DNA from: an uncultured Lactococcus sp.
GTDB taxonomy: Bacteria; Bacillota; Bacilli; Lactobacillales; Streptococcaceae
DNA: 64,000 bases
NCBI RefSeq assembly: GCF_934191625.1
Contig: NZ_CAKPUG010000004.1
Location: forward strand, 74,060 to 138,059
Direction: 5' to 3'
This document shows, piece by piece, positions 23,358-31,467 of the stretch; within the stretch, counting starts at the first letter, position 1; each line of letters starts with the position of its first letter. A model generated the notes under the pieces. The model made no database searches, was not told the origin of the DNA, and worked only from the letters and a program-made list of their open reading frames with translations. The position numbers and the translations under genes are program-made.

Positions 23358-23714
23358 ATGAATAAAGTATTAATGGGTATAGTGGCTGTAGTGTTAATAG
23401 TAATTGGAGGTGGTTATGCTTGGTATAATTCAGAATATGGTGGAACAGAGTATTACGTTCAAATACATGAAGATGGAAAAATAGAAAAACTAAAAGCAGA
23501 TAATGGGGATACAATAACTCGATATAATTATTCAATTACGGGTTATGACTCAAAAGGTAATTCTCAGACATTAAAAATGGGAGAATCACATAATTTGAAA
23601 CATGATGCTTATTTGGAGGTATTGAATAATAAGAAAAAAGGTGTTATCAAATGGAAAGAAGTTCAGGAGAAAGATGTACCAGAAAAAGCTATTGAAAAAA
23701 TTGAGCAAAAATAA
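23358..23714 (+). CDS. YxeA family (DUF1093) secreted protein, copy 1
   Basis: 118 aa. N-terminal hydrophobic anchor (VLMGIVAVVLIVIGGGYAWY), then the YxeA pattern YYVQIHEDGK..., DTITRYNYSITGYDSKG, and a C-terminal amphipathic Lys-rich region. Family members are exported or membrane-tethered small beta proteins of unknown function. Its paralogue at 30084-30431 is similar along the whole length. Sits inside the presumed remnant between the two att-like repeats. Confidence 0.75.
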   Translation: MNKVLMGIVAVVLIVIGGGYAWYNSEYGGTEYYVQIHEDGKIEKLKADNGDTITRYNYSITGYDSKGNSQTLKMGESHNLKHDAYLEVLNNKKKGVIKWKEVQEKDVPEKAIEKIEQK

Positions 23715-23815
23715 AAAAATTCTTGGGCGATTGATTAGGATTTTTAAAATAAATTCACAGATGATTACATATACCTAGAATGTTTTGCTACACTTAATAT
23801 ACAAACCAATTACAC

Positions 23816-23851
23816 CACTCACTCTCTTTTCATGAGAGTGAGTGCTTTTTT
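23816..23851 (+). terminator. Strong terminator
   Basis: CACTCACTCTC, TTTTCAT, GAGAGTGAGTG, CTTTTTT: an 11-bp perfect stem. Closes the YxeA gene and faces the reverse-strand YolD-like gene. Confidence 0.8.
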
Positions 23852-23893
23852 ATAAAAAAAGAGCTTATAAAGCTCTTCAGTATGTTAAATTTG

Positions 23894-24073
23894 TCATTCC
23901 TTATCATAAGAGTCACGATTACGCTTATCTATGGAATCTTTGATAAGTTGTGCCTTAGTAAATTTCTTTTGAGCTTCAACAAGCACGCCAGTAGTGAAGG
24001 CAACCCACTTTATTATCCCTGTATCGTGGTAATTGCGGATGTATCCATAAGAGGTGTAAGAACGATCGACCAT
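23894..24073 (-). CDS. YolD-like small protein, copy 2 (orphan)
   Basis: 59 aa: MVDRSYTSYGYIRNYHDTGI..., KWVAFTTGVLVEAQKKF, ending KRNRDSYDKE. Clearly paralogous to 19648-19830 (about two thirds of residues) and to 47582-47758. AAAGGAG precedes the start, and an imperfect copy of the shared operator lies at 24092-24112. More diverged from the other two, but the frame is intact. Confidence 0.65.
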   Translation of the reverse strand: MVDRSYTSYGYIRNYHDTGIIKWVAFTTGVLVEAQKKFTKAQLIKDSIDKRNRDSYDKE

Positions 24074-24091
24074 AAATCACTCCTTTACAAA

Positions 24092-24112
24092 AACATTGAT
24101 TTATTCATTGTT
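24092..24112. promoter_or_regulatory. Diverged copy of shared operator AACATTGA-TTTAT-TCATTGTT
   Basis: Keeps ATTGA-TTTAT-TCA of the 19849 and 49218 operators; the arms are imperfect. Same distance (18-19 nt) from the YolD-like start. Confidence 0.5.
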
Positions 24113-24138
24113 ATACATAAAACTACTTAAAACACAAT

Positions 24139-24167
24139 CCCTCGCCTCCACTGGTCAGTTTATATAG
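24139..24167 (+). repeat. tRNA/tmRNA 3'-end-like direct repeat, copy 2 (probable att site)
   Basis: Same 12-bp CCCTCGCCTCCA core and AGTTTATATAG end as 22813-22841, followed about 90 bp later by a second integrase 3' remnant. Confidence 0.6.
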
Positions 24168-24254
24168 TTTCTTTTAATATATTTTCCTACACTTTACCAC
24201 ATAGAGATAACTAAATTGATAATTCAAAATAAAAAACTAGCCTGTTTTAGCTAG

Positions 24255-24325
24255 TTAAAAATCAATCTGTCTGGAGAAGTTATTCCAATATTATCTTTAG
24301 GATATTCAGTTATATAAGGAGAAGC
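24255..24325 (-). pseudogene. Second, very short integrase 3' remnant
   Basis: Aligns with the end of the 22980 remnant: TTAAAAATCAAT, CCAATAT-ATC and TTCAGTTAT recur in order. Reading needs frameshifts (traces of YITE, DNIG, QIDF-stop). A relic of an older integration at the same site. Confidence 0.5.
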
Positions 24326-24429
24326 GTTTTTTTTGAACTCCCACTAGCTTATAATACTCAAAATTGAATTGCTCCTTAAAATAGTGCTAATACGGCTTTG
24401 GTCCTCCAGCCCTAGGTGGGGGATATTTA

Positions 24430-25053
24430 TTATTTTAGATGGCGCTTGATCACTGTGGATATGATAGCACCATTGATATAACTGGTGGTAGCTACTCCCA
24501 GCATTATAAGAAATATAGCCATTATTTTTGTTAAAGGATGGCTCGGTGATACATCCCCGTACCCTACTGTTGTAATTGTCACGACAACCCAGTAAATAGC
24601 ATCCAAATCGGATACATGCTCAATTTCTCTAAAAACATACACGTTTGCAAGAAGGTAAATAGAAAAATAAACTAATAACTCTTTAAAAGTTTCTATTTTA
24701 AATAAATCTGAAAGAGTAAAATCATTAGAGACTTTTATTGTTCGAGTTAATTTGAATAAACGCGAAACTCTCACCAATCGTAACAATCTAAAAGTTTTGA
24801 AAATGCTTAAAAACTGTATTGGGATGCATGATAAAATATCTGCTGTGTGTTGTTTCAAATAGTTTGGAATATTTTTGTGCGTAGAAGTTTTTATAAATAT
24901 GAGAGTAGAAATGATTAAATCAATAACGAATAAGCCATTTATTAAAAGATCTAACCGATTTGAAATAGGAGCAAAAAGTGAAATAACAGCAATTACGACG
25001 ATAAATAAAGTGTATAAATCATTATTGTAGAGTTTGTGTAATATTTTAATCAT
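24430..25053 (-). CDS. Voltage-gated-type potassium channel
   Basis: 207 aa with six predicted membrane helices. An Arg-rich S4-like segment (FRLLRLVRVSRLFKLTR) and the selectivity filter TTVGYGD near residue 162 between S5 and S6 identify a compact Kv-like K+ channel with almost no cytoplasmic C-terminus. It probably helps set membrane potential. Single gene with its own promoter. Confidence 0.9.
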   Translation of the reverse strand: MIKILHKLYNNDLYTLFIVVIAVISLFAPISNRLDLLINGLFVIDLIISTLIFIKTSTHKNIPNYLKQHTADILSCIPIQFLSIFKTFRLLRLVRVSRLFKLTRTIKVSNDFTLSDLFKIETFKELLVYFSIYLLANVYVFREIEHVSDLDAIYWVVVTITTVGYGDVSPSHPLTKIMAIFLIMLGVATTSYINGAIISTVIKRHLK

Positions 25054-25376
25054 TTATAGTCCCCCAAAAAAGAAATATAGTTTTCCGATAAACGTTATTA
25101 TAAATAGGTTTCTGAACTTTTTTTGCAAAATATATTTTCTTTATTCCAAAAGTTGAAATATAGAATACTGTGTTTTTCTTTTTCGGAGATATGAACCATA
25201 ACGCTTGTTTTTACATTGAACTTTCTCATTACAAATTTCGTAATCCTTTCTTTTCTAACCCTAAATGTCTTAGAAAACATTCTTGGACCAAAATAGGACA
25301 TCTTCTTTTAATACCACGCAATGTTGTCATAGTCATCTACATATGGTCTTAGATTATCAAGAAAAATTAGGTTCTG
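25054..25376. other. Intergenic region, no gene supported
   Basis: 323 bp between the K+ channel start and the regulator stop. Short open frames exist on both strands but lack ribosome sites and family features. Holds the upstream region of the channel gene. Confidence 0.5.
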
Positions 25377-25754
25377 CTATTCCAACTCTTGAGTTTGTTC
25401 CTCTATTTGTCTTTGGGTGAACTGAAGTACGCTTTCTTGACGAGGAACAGTAAGGCACTTCATATTGTTTACTGCTTTTTGGATAACAGAGGACTCTCCT
25501 TGCTCATGGTCTCTAGGAACATCATAACCCATAAGCCAAGCTTCACTAACATGAAGTGTTTTAGACAGGAGTATTAATCTTAAATTATCAGGAGTAGATT
25601 TTCCGTTCACATATTGAGAAAGGTAATTTTTAGGCATTTTTATATTAAGTTCTTTTTTATATATTTCAGCCATTTTCATAATGTCAACTTGTTTCAAACC
25701 ACGTTCTGACATTATTTCTTTTAATCTTAGCTGAGTATTTGAGCTTTTATTCAT
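25377..25754 (-). CDS. XRE/CI-type repressor lacking a peptidase domain
   Basis: 125 aa. The helix-turn-helix (LRLKEIMSERGLKQVDIMK; LSQYVNGKSTPDNLRL; HVSEAWLMGYDVP) is the DNA-binding domain of Gram-positive phage CI and HdiR-like repressors, with the characteristic EAWLMGYD end. The S24 autocleavage domain of those proteins is absent; instead about 45 polar residues end in Gln/Glu. So either a naturally short regulator or a truncated phage repressor. Confidence 0.75.
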   Translation of the reverse strand: MNKSSNTQLRLKEIMSERGLKQVDIMKMAEIYKKELNIKMPKNYLSQYVNGKSTPDNLRLILLSKTLHVSEAWLMGYDVPRDHEQGESSVIQKAVNNMKCLTVPRQESVLQFTQRQIEEQTQELE

Positions 25755-26078
25755 TTTTATACCTTTATTTTAATATTTGACAAAATTATAAAATAAATTA
25801 AAATAGAAGTCAAAAATATGAACTTTTTAGTTAAAAAATTCACTATTCTAATTAAAATAGATAGTATAGTTAAGCGAGTATCAGAGAAATATTGCCTTAA
25901 TAACATATCGATTGTCGTTTGTATACTATATTTAATGGATAGTAAGTCACATTCATTATTAGCCGTTTAATTTTTTATTAAAAATAAGATTAGAAGAGGT
26001 ATGGTTTTGAAATTAAAAAATAGATAGCGATTTTAATTTATTTGTTTTTATAATATAATGAGAGTAAGGAGGAAATTT
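25755..26078. other. Divergent intergenic region
   Basis: 324 bp between the repressor and lipoprotein genes, very AT-rich. TATAAT on the reverse strand near 25784-25795 could serve the repressor; TATAATATAATG near 26050 leads into the lipoprotein gene. No further feature recognised. Confidence 0.4.
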
Positions 26079-27020
26079 ATGAAAAAATTAGCATTACTAT
26101 CTGCTTTGGTTCTGTCTTCTTTTACACTCGCAGCTTGTTCATCAAATAAACCAAAAGAAGACAAGAAGTCTGAACCAAAAGTTGAAGAAACAAGTAAAGA
26201 ATTAACAAAAGATAAGGATGAATCACTTTCGAGTGAAAAAACGTCTGCATCCAGTACTGTTGCTAAAAATTGGGAAGAATTATCATTAAATCAGAAAATA
26301 TCTCTTTTAATACAAAAGGCAAGTAAAGAATTTAACTTTACTTCTTCGACAGAAGAGGAGATAGAACAGCAAAATTTATCTCATGAATGGGCAATGGATG
26401 GAACGATAGAGAACGGCTCGATCCTTATTCCGGAAGCTGTTAGTAATGACCCATATCGAATTTCTACTCAAGGAAATATAATAACTATTGAAGCCGGGAA
26501 TGGTATGGTTCAGAAGAAACAATTTACTAAAGAAGAGCTTTTTAAAGAATTTTTCAATAATGAACAAGCGCAGCAAGCCACTAATAATTTAGCATCGAAG
26601 ATCATCTCGGTAGAGCGATTAAATGAAATTATTAAAGAAAAGTTTCATTTGGATACACCCCCGAGTTCAGCCCCTTTACAAGATTTAGATACTGATGCCA
26701 TTTTAAATAGTGATTTTTCTACGCTGAAGGGATCTTGGAAAAATGGTAAAGGTGATGTGTTAGTAATTAATTCTGATAAAAGTGCTACATTAAATGGGGA
26801 GCCCTATATTATAGATATTCCAAAAATTGATCAAAACTACGAACCATATTTATCTCTACGTGCTGAGAGCACAGGAGCTGTTGCAGGAGCAGCAATAGGA
26901 ATGTATAAAATTGGTGAACAAAATAAATTTGGTGATCAGTCAGATACTTCAAAACCAAGACTAGTAATAACACAAAATAGTGCAAACTTTCCTGCAGATA
27001 TGTATCTTTACAGAGATTAA
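26079..27020 (+). CDS. Lipoprotein with C-terminal DUF6287-like domain
   Basis: 313 aa from ATG 26079 (AAGGAGG upstream; an in-frame ATG at 26058 precedes that site). Signal peptide MKKLALLSALVLSSFTLAAC with lipobox LAAC. Then a Lys/Glu/Ser-rich linker, a middle helical part, and from about residue 220 a domain LNSDFSTLKGSWKNGKGDVLVI resembling DUF6287. Exposed on the cell surface. A related lipoprotein lies at 30514-31254. Confidence 0.75.
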   Translation: MKKLALLSALVLSSFTLAACSSNKPKEDKKSEPKVEETSKELTKDKDESLSSEKTSASSTVAKNWEELSLNQKISLLIQKASKEFNFTSSTEEEIEQQNLSHEWAMDGTIENGSILIPEAVSNDPYRISTQGNIITIEAGNGMVQKKQFTKEELFKEFFNNEQAQQATNNLASKIISVERLNEIIKEKFHLDTPPSSAPLQDLDTDAILNSDFSTLKGSWKNGKGDVLVINSDKSATLNGEPYIIDIPKIDQNYEPYLSLRAESTGAVAGAAIGMYKIGEQNKFGDQSDTSKPRLVITQNSANFPADMYLYRD

Positions 27021-27084
27021 TTTAAATATTACTATACTTGAAGCCAACGTGTGTACAATAACCTGCTCCTGTCATTTAGGAAAG

Positions 27085-27108
27085 CCGCTTGATAAAGCGG
27101 TTTTTTTA
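27085..27108 (+). terminator. Terminator after lipoprotein gene
   Basis: CCGCTT, GATA, AAGCGG, TTTTTTT. Confidence 0.8.
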
Positions 27109-27144
27109 TACAAAAAAGCACCTATTTTATACAGGCGCTGTTAC

Positions 27145-27303
27145 TTATGCTATCGCTTCTAAATTATACACGGCTTCTTCAATGGTGTTCCCAATACTAC
27201 TTAATGAAGTTGTAGCGTCCACCATAGAAGCTTTAAATAAATTTGTTGAAGTATCGAGAGATACTGTGTATTTGAAGTTTTTAGTGTTATTAGTGAATGT
27301 CAT
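27145..27303 (-). CDS. 52-aa HicB-like small protein, copy 1
   Basis: MTFTNNTKNFKYTVSLDTS..., ending SIGNTIEEAVYNLEAIA. The start FKYTVSLDTS as a beta strand and the end TIEEA-NLE as a helix recall the partial RNase H fold of HicB-type antitoxins, shortened. GGAGAA is upstream. Its paralogue at 33403-33558 shares both ends and the promoter repeat. No HicA-like partner is visible. Confidence 0.6.
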   Translation of the reverse strand: MTFTNNTKNFKYTVSLDTSTNLFKASMVDATTSLSSIGNTIEEAVYNLEAIA

Positions 27304-27340
27304 ATGCATTCTCCTTTCTTTTTTCTCTTCGAAAGGACAC

Positions 27341-27358
27341 TATAACGAATATAACGAA
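27341..27358 (-). promoter_or_regulatory. Tandem repeat TTCGTTATA x2 in promoter (copy 1)
   Basis: On the reverse strand, two adjacent TTCGTTATA units precede the HicB-like gene by about 40 nt, followed by GTGTCCTTTCG. The same arrangement precedes the paralogue (33599-33616). Conservation of this short stretch against diverged surroundings suggests a regulator site overlapping the -10 region. Confidence 0.5.
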
Positions 27359-27408
27359 ATTCTATTCTTATTGTAGCACAATTAACTTGAAACAGAAACT
27401 CAGATTAC

Positions 27409-27948
27409 TTAAAGATTTGTTAAAATTCCACTGCTATCCTTTGATATTAGGTAGTAAAGGCAAGCGGCAATGGACCATGCCCAAATAATATGTCCAAAAA
27501 ATTCTGAGAAGTGTTCAGTAAAAGGCTGTTTCCATGGTGCAGGGATGGTTTTCGTAATAGGTAATAAGACAATATGCCAAACGAACCAGATAATGATTCC
27601 ATAGGCAACCCCTTGCCAAAGGGCAATGACGGGCCAGTATTGTGCAATGAAAATAAATAATGTAGCAAAAAATATGGAAAAACTAAAGTGCAAAATTAAA
27701 GAGAACCAGTACACTTTTTGATCACGGGAATATAAAACATAAGCATGAGTAAGTGAAGATGGCACACCAAATTGTTCTAGCAGACGTTGGGGGGGATTAG
27801 TGGCATTTCGTTCAGAAGTTCTAGGTGGTAGTATTGCTTCCCAACCAATCTTAACCATTCCAGAAATCATACCTGAAATAAATCCATACCAGATACTTTG
27901 AAAAATTATTTCCTGAAGAGAAGTGTTAGGGATAGTTAATGAAAACAT
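27409..27948 (-). CDS. YagU family (DUF1440) inner membrane protein
   Basis: 179 aa, four to five membrane helices. NATNPPQRLLEQFG in the first loop, HFSFSIFFATLFIF and GIIIWFVWHIVLLP in later spans are typical of YagU-family proteins, linked in E. coli to acid resistance. Monocistronic; AAGGAG site upstream. Confidence 0.75.
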   Translation of the reverse strand: MFSLTIPNTSLQEIIFQSIWYGFISGMISGMVKIGWEAILPPRTSERNATNPPQRLLEQFGVPSSLTHAYVLYSRDQKVYWFSLILHFSFSIFFATLFIFIAQYWPVIALWQGVAYGIIIWFVWHIVLLPITKTIPAPWKQPFTEHFSEFFGHIIWAWSIAACLYYLISKDSSGILTNL

Positions 27949-28023
27949 AGAATGACTCCTTTTAATATAATTTATATTTTAACAAAAAAAATTGTAAGCC
28001 TATGTGTTAGAACTCTTAAAATA

Positions 28024-28046
28024 AAACTCCTGTGTAGCAGGAGTTT
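28024..28046 (-). terminator. Terminator of the 28109-29671 gene
   Basis: AAACTCCTG, TGTAG, CAGGAGTTT; reading on the reverse strand it ends in TTTTATTTT. Confidence 0.7.
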
Positions 28047-28108
28047 ATCTATTTATACAATAAAGAGTAAGCGAGGCTGTTATCCTCTTTGCGAATATTA
28101 GTTTCCCA

Positions 28109-29671
28109 TTAGCTATTTAATGAGCTTTTTGAATCTTGAGTTTCAAATTTTGAATGATACCCATAAGCTGCTAAGATAACAAATACAGGCAAGGCTTGAA
28201 TAAGATAGCGACTCCTTCCACCTTCAAATAAAAGCAAGAAGGCCATAAGACCAATCATAGATAAGAGTAACCACATAACTTTAAAATCATATCTTGCTTT
28301 TAAAGTTGAAAGTAAAATCCCCAATATCATAATAATATAGATGATTTGCGCAAAGAATCTAAAGAAAAAAGTGTTTTTTCCATTGGCGTAACCTTTACCA
28401 TTGCTATCAGTATAAATAAAGCTTCTTAAAAATTTCCCGAAATTTGAATGAATAAAAGGTGAAAGTTTTTCGCTCGGATTAATATTGTTTGTGACAAGGA
28501 AACCAGTTTTACCTCCACCATCAGCGCCCCAGGCATAGGTGCCATCACGGACAGTTTTACAATATTTCACATATAGGAACTTAACATACCCTAAAGTTCC
28601 TAATTTCTTTAGTCTTTGTTTGAAGACATCAATATTCACTTTTTTCTTTTCTTTAGCAGTTTTTGCTGATCTAGTAAGCCTAACGTCTGGTACATTATAC
28701 ATACCATTTTTTGAGATGCCTAACATTAAAAAATGAGTCATAGGAAATGCTTTATTCTTATCAAACTGAATATAAGTTTGATTATTTTTATAAAGTGTAA
28801 AAGGTATTGCAAACACTAATACACCAATAAAAAAGACTATAAAAGAGATAAGCAGTGGTTTAAGTTTTCTTTGTTTAACAATATAAATTAAAAAATAGGC
28901 TATCACAAAGATAATCGCAGAGGGCTTTAGATAGTAAGCTATGGAGCTGAAAAAACCAGCAGAAAGTAAGGACATTATCCTGTATTTGGGAGCAATACCG
29001 CTTTGGTTGTATCTACTTAAAAAGAATATTCCTAAACTTACAAAAGGTAAAACAAATGTGTCACTGTAGGTGTTTAGAAACCAAGGACTAAACCCAATGG
29101 ACGACATGAAAAGTAAGATACTGTATTTAGCTGTTTGTTTATTAAAGAGATTCTTTGCTGTGAAATATGATATTGCTATAGAAAAATCTATAGCTATCAT
29201 ATTTAAAACTTGTAAAAAAGTTAGACTATGAACAATTTTCATAAACAAGAAAAGGAGAAGATTATTAGGATAGTTCTGCAGATAGATCCACTTTTGAGAA
29301 TTTATATCTCCCATAGCAGCATGATACACCCCATAAACATCATACCCTGAAAGCCCTGATGCAAATAAAAGGATAACTACTTGAAATAATAACATCACCC
29401 CAAATAAAGCCTTGATATTGTTTTCTAAAAATTTAAAAACAGTTGATAGCCAAACTTTTAATTTATTGCGGTTTAGATAGGACACAGTTAGTGCTATTAC
29501 ACTCAACAAGAAGATAGAAGCTCCATTTTTTGAGTAAATTTTTTCTAAAGAAAAATTTTCGGAACGAACAGCACTGAAGAGCCAAAAAGAGCTAAATAGG
29601 AAAGCTACTACAAATAGTAGCTCGTATAGAATGTTTTTTTTAGTTAGTGTGTTTTTTGTATTCTTTACCAA
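28109..29671 (-). CDS. Polytopic membrane protein, GT-C glycosyltransferase-like
   Basis: 520 aa with about 11-12 membrane helices and a long extracytoplasmic loop (about residues 290-420). An early outer loop with YDVYGVYHAAMGDIN and SQKWIYLQNYPNN fits GT-C enzymes (PMT/ArnT/GT39 type) that use lipid-linked sugars to decorate wall polymers. Specific substrate unknown. Alone in its transcription unit, flanked by unrelated genes. Confidence 0.65.
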   Translation of the reverse strand: MVKNTKNTLTKKNILYELLFVVAFLFSSFWLFSAVRSENFSLEKIYSKNGASIFLLSVIALTVSYLNRNKLKVWLSTVFKFLENNIKALFGVMLLFQVVILLFASGLSGYDVYGVYHAAMGDINSQKWIYLQNYPNNLLLFLFMKIVHSLTFLQVLNMIAIDFSIAISYFTAKNLFNKQTAKYSILLFMSSIGFSPWFLNTYSDTFVLPFVSLGIFFLSRYNQSGIAPKYRIMSLLSAGFFSSIAYYLKPSAIIFVIAYFLIYIVKQRKLKPLLISFIVFFIGVLVFAIPFTLYKNNQTYIQFDKNKAFPMTHFLMLGISKNGMYNVPDVRLTRSAKTAKEKKKVNIDVFKQRLKKLGTLGYVKFLYVKYCKTVRDGTYAWGADGGGKTGFLVTNNINPSEKLSPFIHSNFGKFLRSFIYTDSNGKGYANGKNTFFFRFFAQIIYIIMILGILLSTLKARYDFKVMWLLLSMIGLMAFLLLFEGGRSRYLIQALPVFVILAAYGYHSKFETQDSKSSLNS

Positions 29672-30083
29672 AAATGTTTACTCCCATTAATAGAATTACC
29701 CTTGACTTAGACTGTATTTAAAAACGTAAGTTATGTTTTCTGTCTATTTAATTTTAGGGTTTTATACCTGTATTATAGATAAAAAACACTTCTTTTGCAA
29801 TTTTTTATTTTATATGGTTAAGTTGGCTATTTTTTGCCATTTGTAAATAATAATTATAGGTTTCTAAAGTAAATAATATATGTTATGCAGCCTACTTCGT
29901 ACTTCCAAAACATATGTTAAGTAAATAGTGAATACCCAAACTTAGAGCTGCCTTAAGTTTTATTATTACAATAATGTAAGGGCATTATAGACCAAGTAGG
30001 AGTAAAATAATGCTAGCAACTTAAAGTTGTCATTTGAATAGAAAAGTAAAAGAGTTTTAGAAAAAATAGGTGAGGTATTCAAT
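29672..30083. other. Intergenic region upstream of YxeA copy 2
   Basis: 412 bp, AT-rich. The only structure noted is the palindrome TTACA-ATAA-TGTAA (29966-29979), shared with the other YxeA gene. No coding frame with a ribosome site. Confidence 0.45.
29966..29979. promoter_or_regulatory. Palindrome TTACA-ATAA-TGTAA upstream of YxeA copy 2
   Basis: Matches 23281-23294 at 13 of 14 positions. Likely a common operator of the two YxeA genes. Confidence 0.45.
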
Positions 30084-30431
30084 ATGAAAAAAGTATTAGT
30101 AGGATTCATGGCGTTCGTAGTGATTATTATCGGTGGAGGTTATGCCTGGTATAACTCAGCTTATGGCGGCGAGAGCTATTATGTCCATATTCAAGAAGAT
30201 GGTGAGGCTAAAAAAGAAAAAGATGATTCGGGTCAAGAATTCACCAGATACTATTATAGACTGACCGGTTATGATGAAAAAGGCGAAGCTAAAGAATTAG
30301 AGTTCACTGGAAGTCATAATCTTAGACATGATGCTTATTTAAGAGTAGTTTACAACAATAAGAAAGGCGTAACTAGCTGGGAGGAAGTACAGAAACAGGA
30401 TATTCCTCAAAATGTACTGAAAAAAATTTAG
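30084..30431 (+). CDS. YxeA family (DUF1093) secreted protein, copy 2
   Basis: 115 aa, similar to 23358-23714 over its length: anchor VLVGFMAFVVIIIGGGYAWY, YYVHIQEDGE, FTRYYYRLTGYDEKGE, GSHNLRHDAYLRV. More GC-rich and Glu-rich than copy 1. Unknown function, exported. Confidence 0.78.
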   Translation: MKKVLVGFMAFVVIIIGGGYAWYNSAYGGESYYVHIQEDGEAKKEKDDSGQEFTRYYYRLTGYDEKGEAKELEFTGSHNLRHDAYLRVVYNNKKGVTSWEEVQKQDIPQNVLKKI

Positions 30432-30449
30432 GAAAGAGTATTGATTATT

Positions 30450-30481
30450 AAAAAACTACGTTATAAAAACGTAGATTTTTT
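30450..30481. terminator. Terminator
   Basis: AAAAACTACGTT, ATAA, AAACGTAGATTTTT. Between YxeA copy 2 and the convergent lipoprotein gene; usable in both directions. Confidence 0.75.
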
Positions 30482-30513
30482 AATTTATAATGCAGAAACA
30501 GTTGAGTGATTGA

Positions 30514-31254
30514 TTATTGGGCTTTAGGATACGTATCTGTTGTAGCATCATATGTGACTAGATAAATGGTACCATCAGGTAAAACTTTGTATAATCCAAC
30601 GGTACCACTCCCGCCATTTTCTCGTGTTTCTTTTGAAAAAACTTGGATTACAAAAGAATCTTGTGTTTTAATAGCGTCAAAATAATAATCATCTGGATTG
30701 AAAAGATAGGCTTTAAAATAATTAAGTACAGTATCTTTAGTAAAATTGTTATTGTCAAGTTGGGCTGCTAAAGTGAAGCTAGAAGCAGTACCACTATTAT
30801 CTGTAATTCGAATTGTTTCAATTTTATCTGCTGTTGCATTAAAGAAAATTTCAATTTGTCCTTGATTAAAAGAATAAACTTGGCTAAAAGGTTGGCTTTT
30901 GCTCTTAGATTTAAAAGTACTATCGTTGACAATTACAGAACCGATGTCTTTACCTGTATGAGAAAAGTATTCAATATGATCTTTTGTGATTATTAGAACA
31001 TCGTTGTTGCTGTTTTTGTAAAGCCCAGGAAAGTTTGAGTAATCTCCTTTGGCAAACTGTTCTAAGGATATAGGATAACTTTTTCGCTCTTCGCTTGATT
31101 CTGCATTCTCCTGAGAAGAATTAGCGACGGAAGAGGAGGAAGTTTGATTACTTGATTGTTTTTCTTGTGCAAAATTGGCAGTGTCATCTTTTTGTTCAGC
31201 TCCACAACCCACAAGTAAAAGTAGCGGAATAAATCCTAATATAATTTTTTTCAT
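30514..31254 (-). CDS. Lipoprotein, DUF6287-like
   Basis: 246 aa. Signal peptide MKKIILGFIPLLLLVGC with lipobox LVGC; Ser/Gln/Asn-rich linker to about residue 60; then FAKGDYSNFPGLYKNSNNDVLII, the same domain type as the end of 26079-27020. AGGAGA precedes the start. Surface-anchored, function unknown. Confidence 0.75.
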   Translation of the reverse strand: MKKIILGFIPLLLLVGCGAEQKDDTANFAQEKQSSNQTSSSSVANSSQENAESSEERKSYPISLEQFAKGDYSNFPGLYKNSNNDVLIITKDHIEYFSHTGKDIGSVIVNDSTFKSKSKSQPFSQVYSFNQGQIEIFFNATADKIETIRITDNSGTASSFTLAAQLDNNNFTKDTVLNYFKAYLFNPDDYYFDAIKTQDSFVIQVFSKETRENGGSGTVGLYKVLPDGTIYLVTYDATTDTYPKAQ

Positions 31255-31467
31255 AAATTAATCTCCTGTTTACAGTATATCATAGAAAAAAAGTGTGCGC
31301 TTACTTTTGCTGTGTGGAAGAAAATTACTAGAATAAAGATAAAAAAACACGATACATCCAACCTATAATTCAAAATTTTCTCTATTAAATTAAAACAACA
31401 TTTCATTTTGTTTTAACAGTGGACGATGATACAATGGAAAGGTTATTATTTTTTAGAAGGAGAAAAT

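Noticed and set aside
25098..25301. 67-aa reverse-strand frame between K+ channel and regulator
   Set aside because: No Shine-Dalgarno, unusual composition, no domain; more likely chance in AT-rich DNA.
27341..27358. ComX (cin-box) competence promoter from ACGAATA on the + strand
   Set aside because: The motif would face away from the HicB-like gene, is not shared exactly by the second copy, and no competence gene follows.
27089..27488. Overlapping + strand frames downstream of the lipoprotein terminator
   Set aside because: They run antisense to the HicB-like gene and through a terminator; the reverse-strand gene has a ribosome site and a conserved paralogue.
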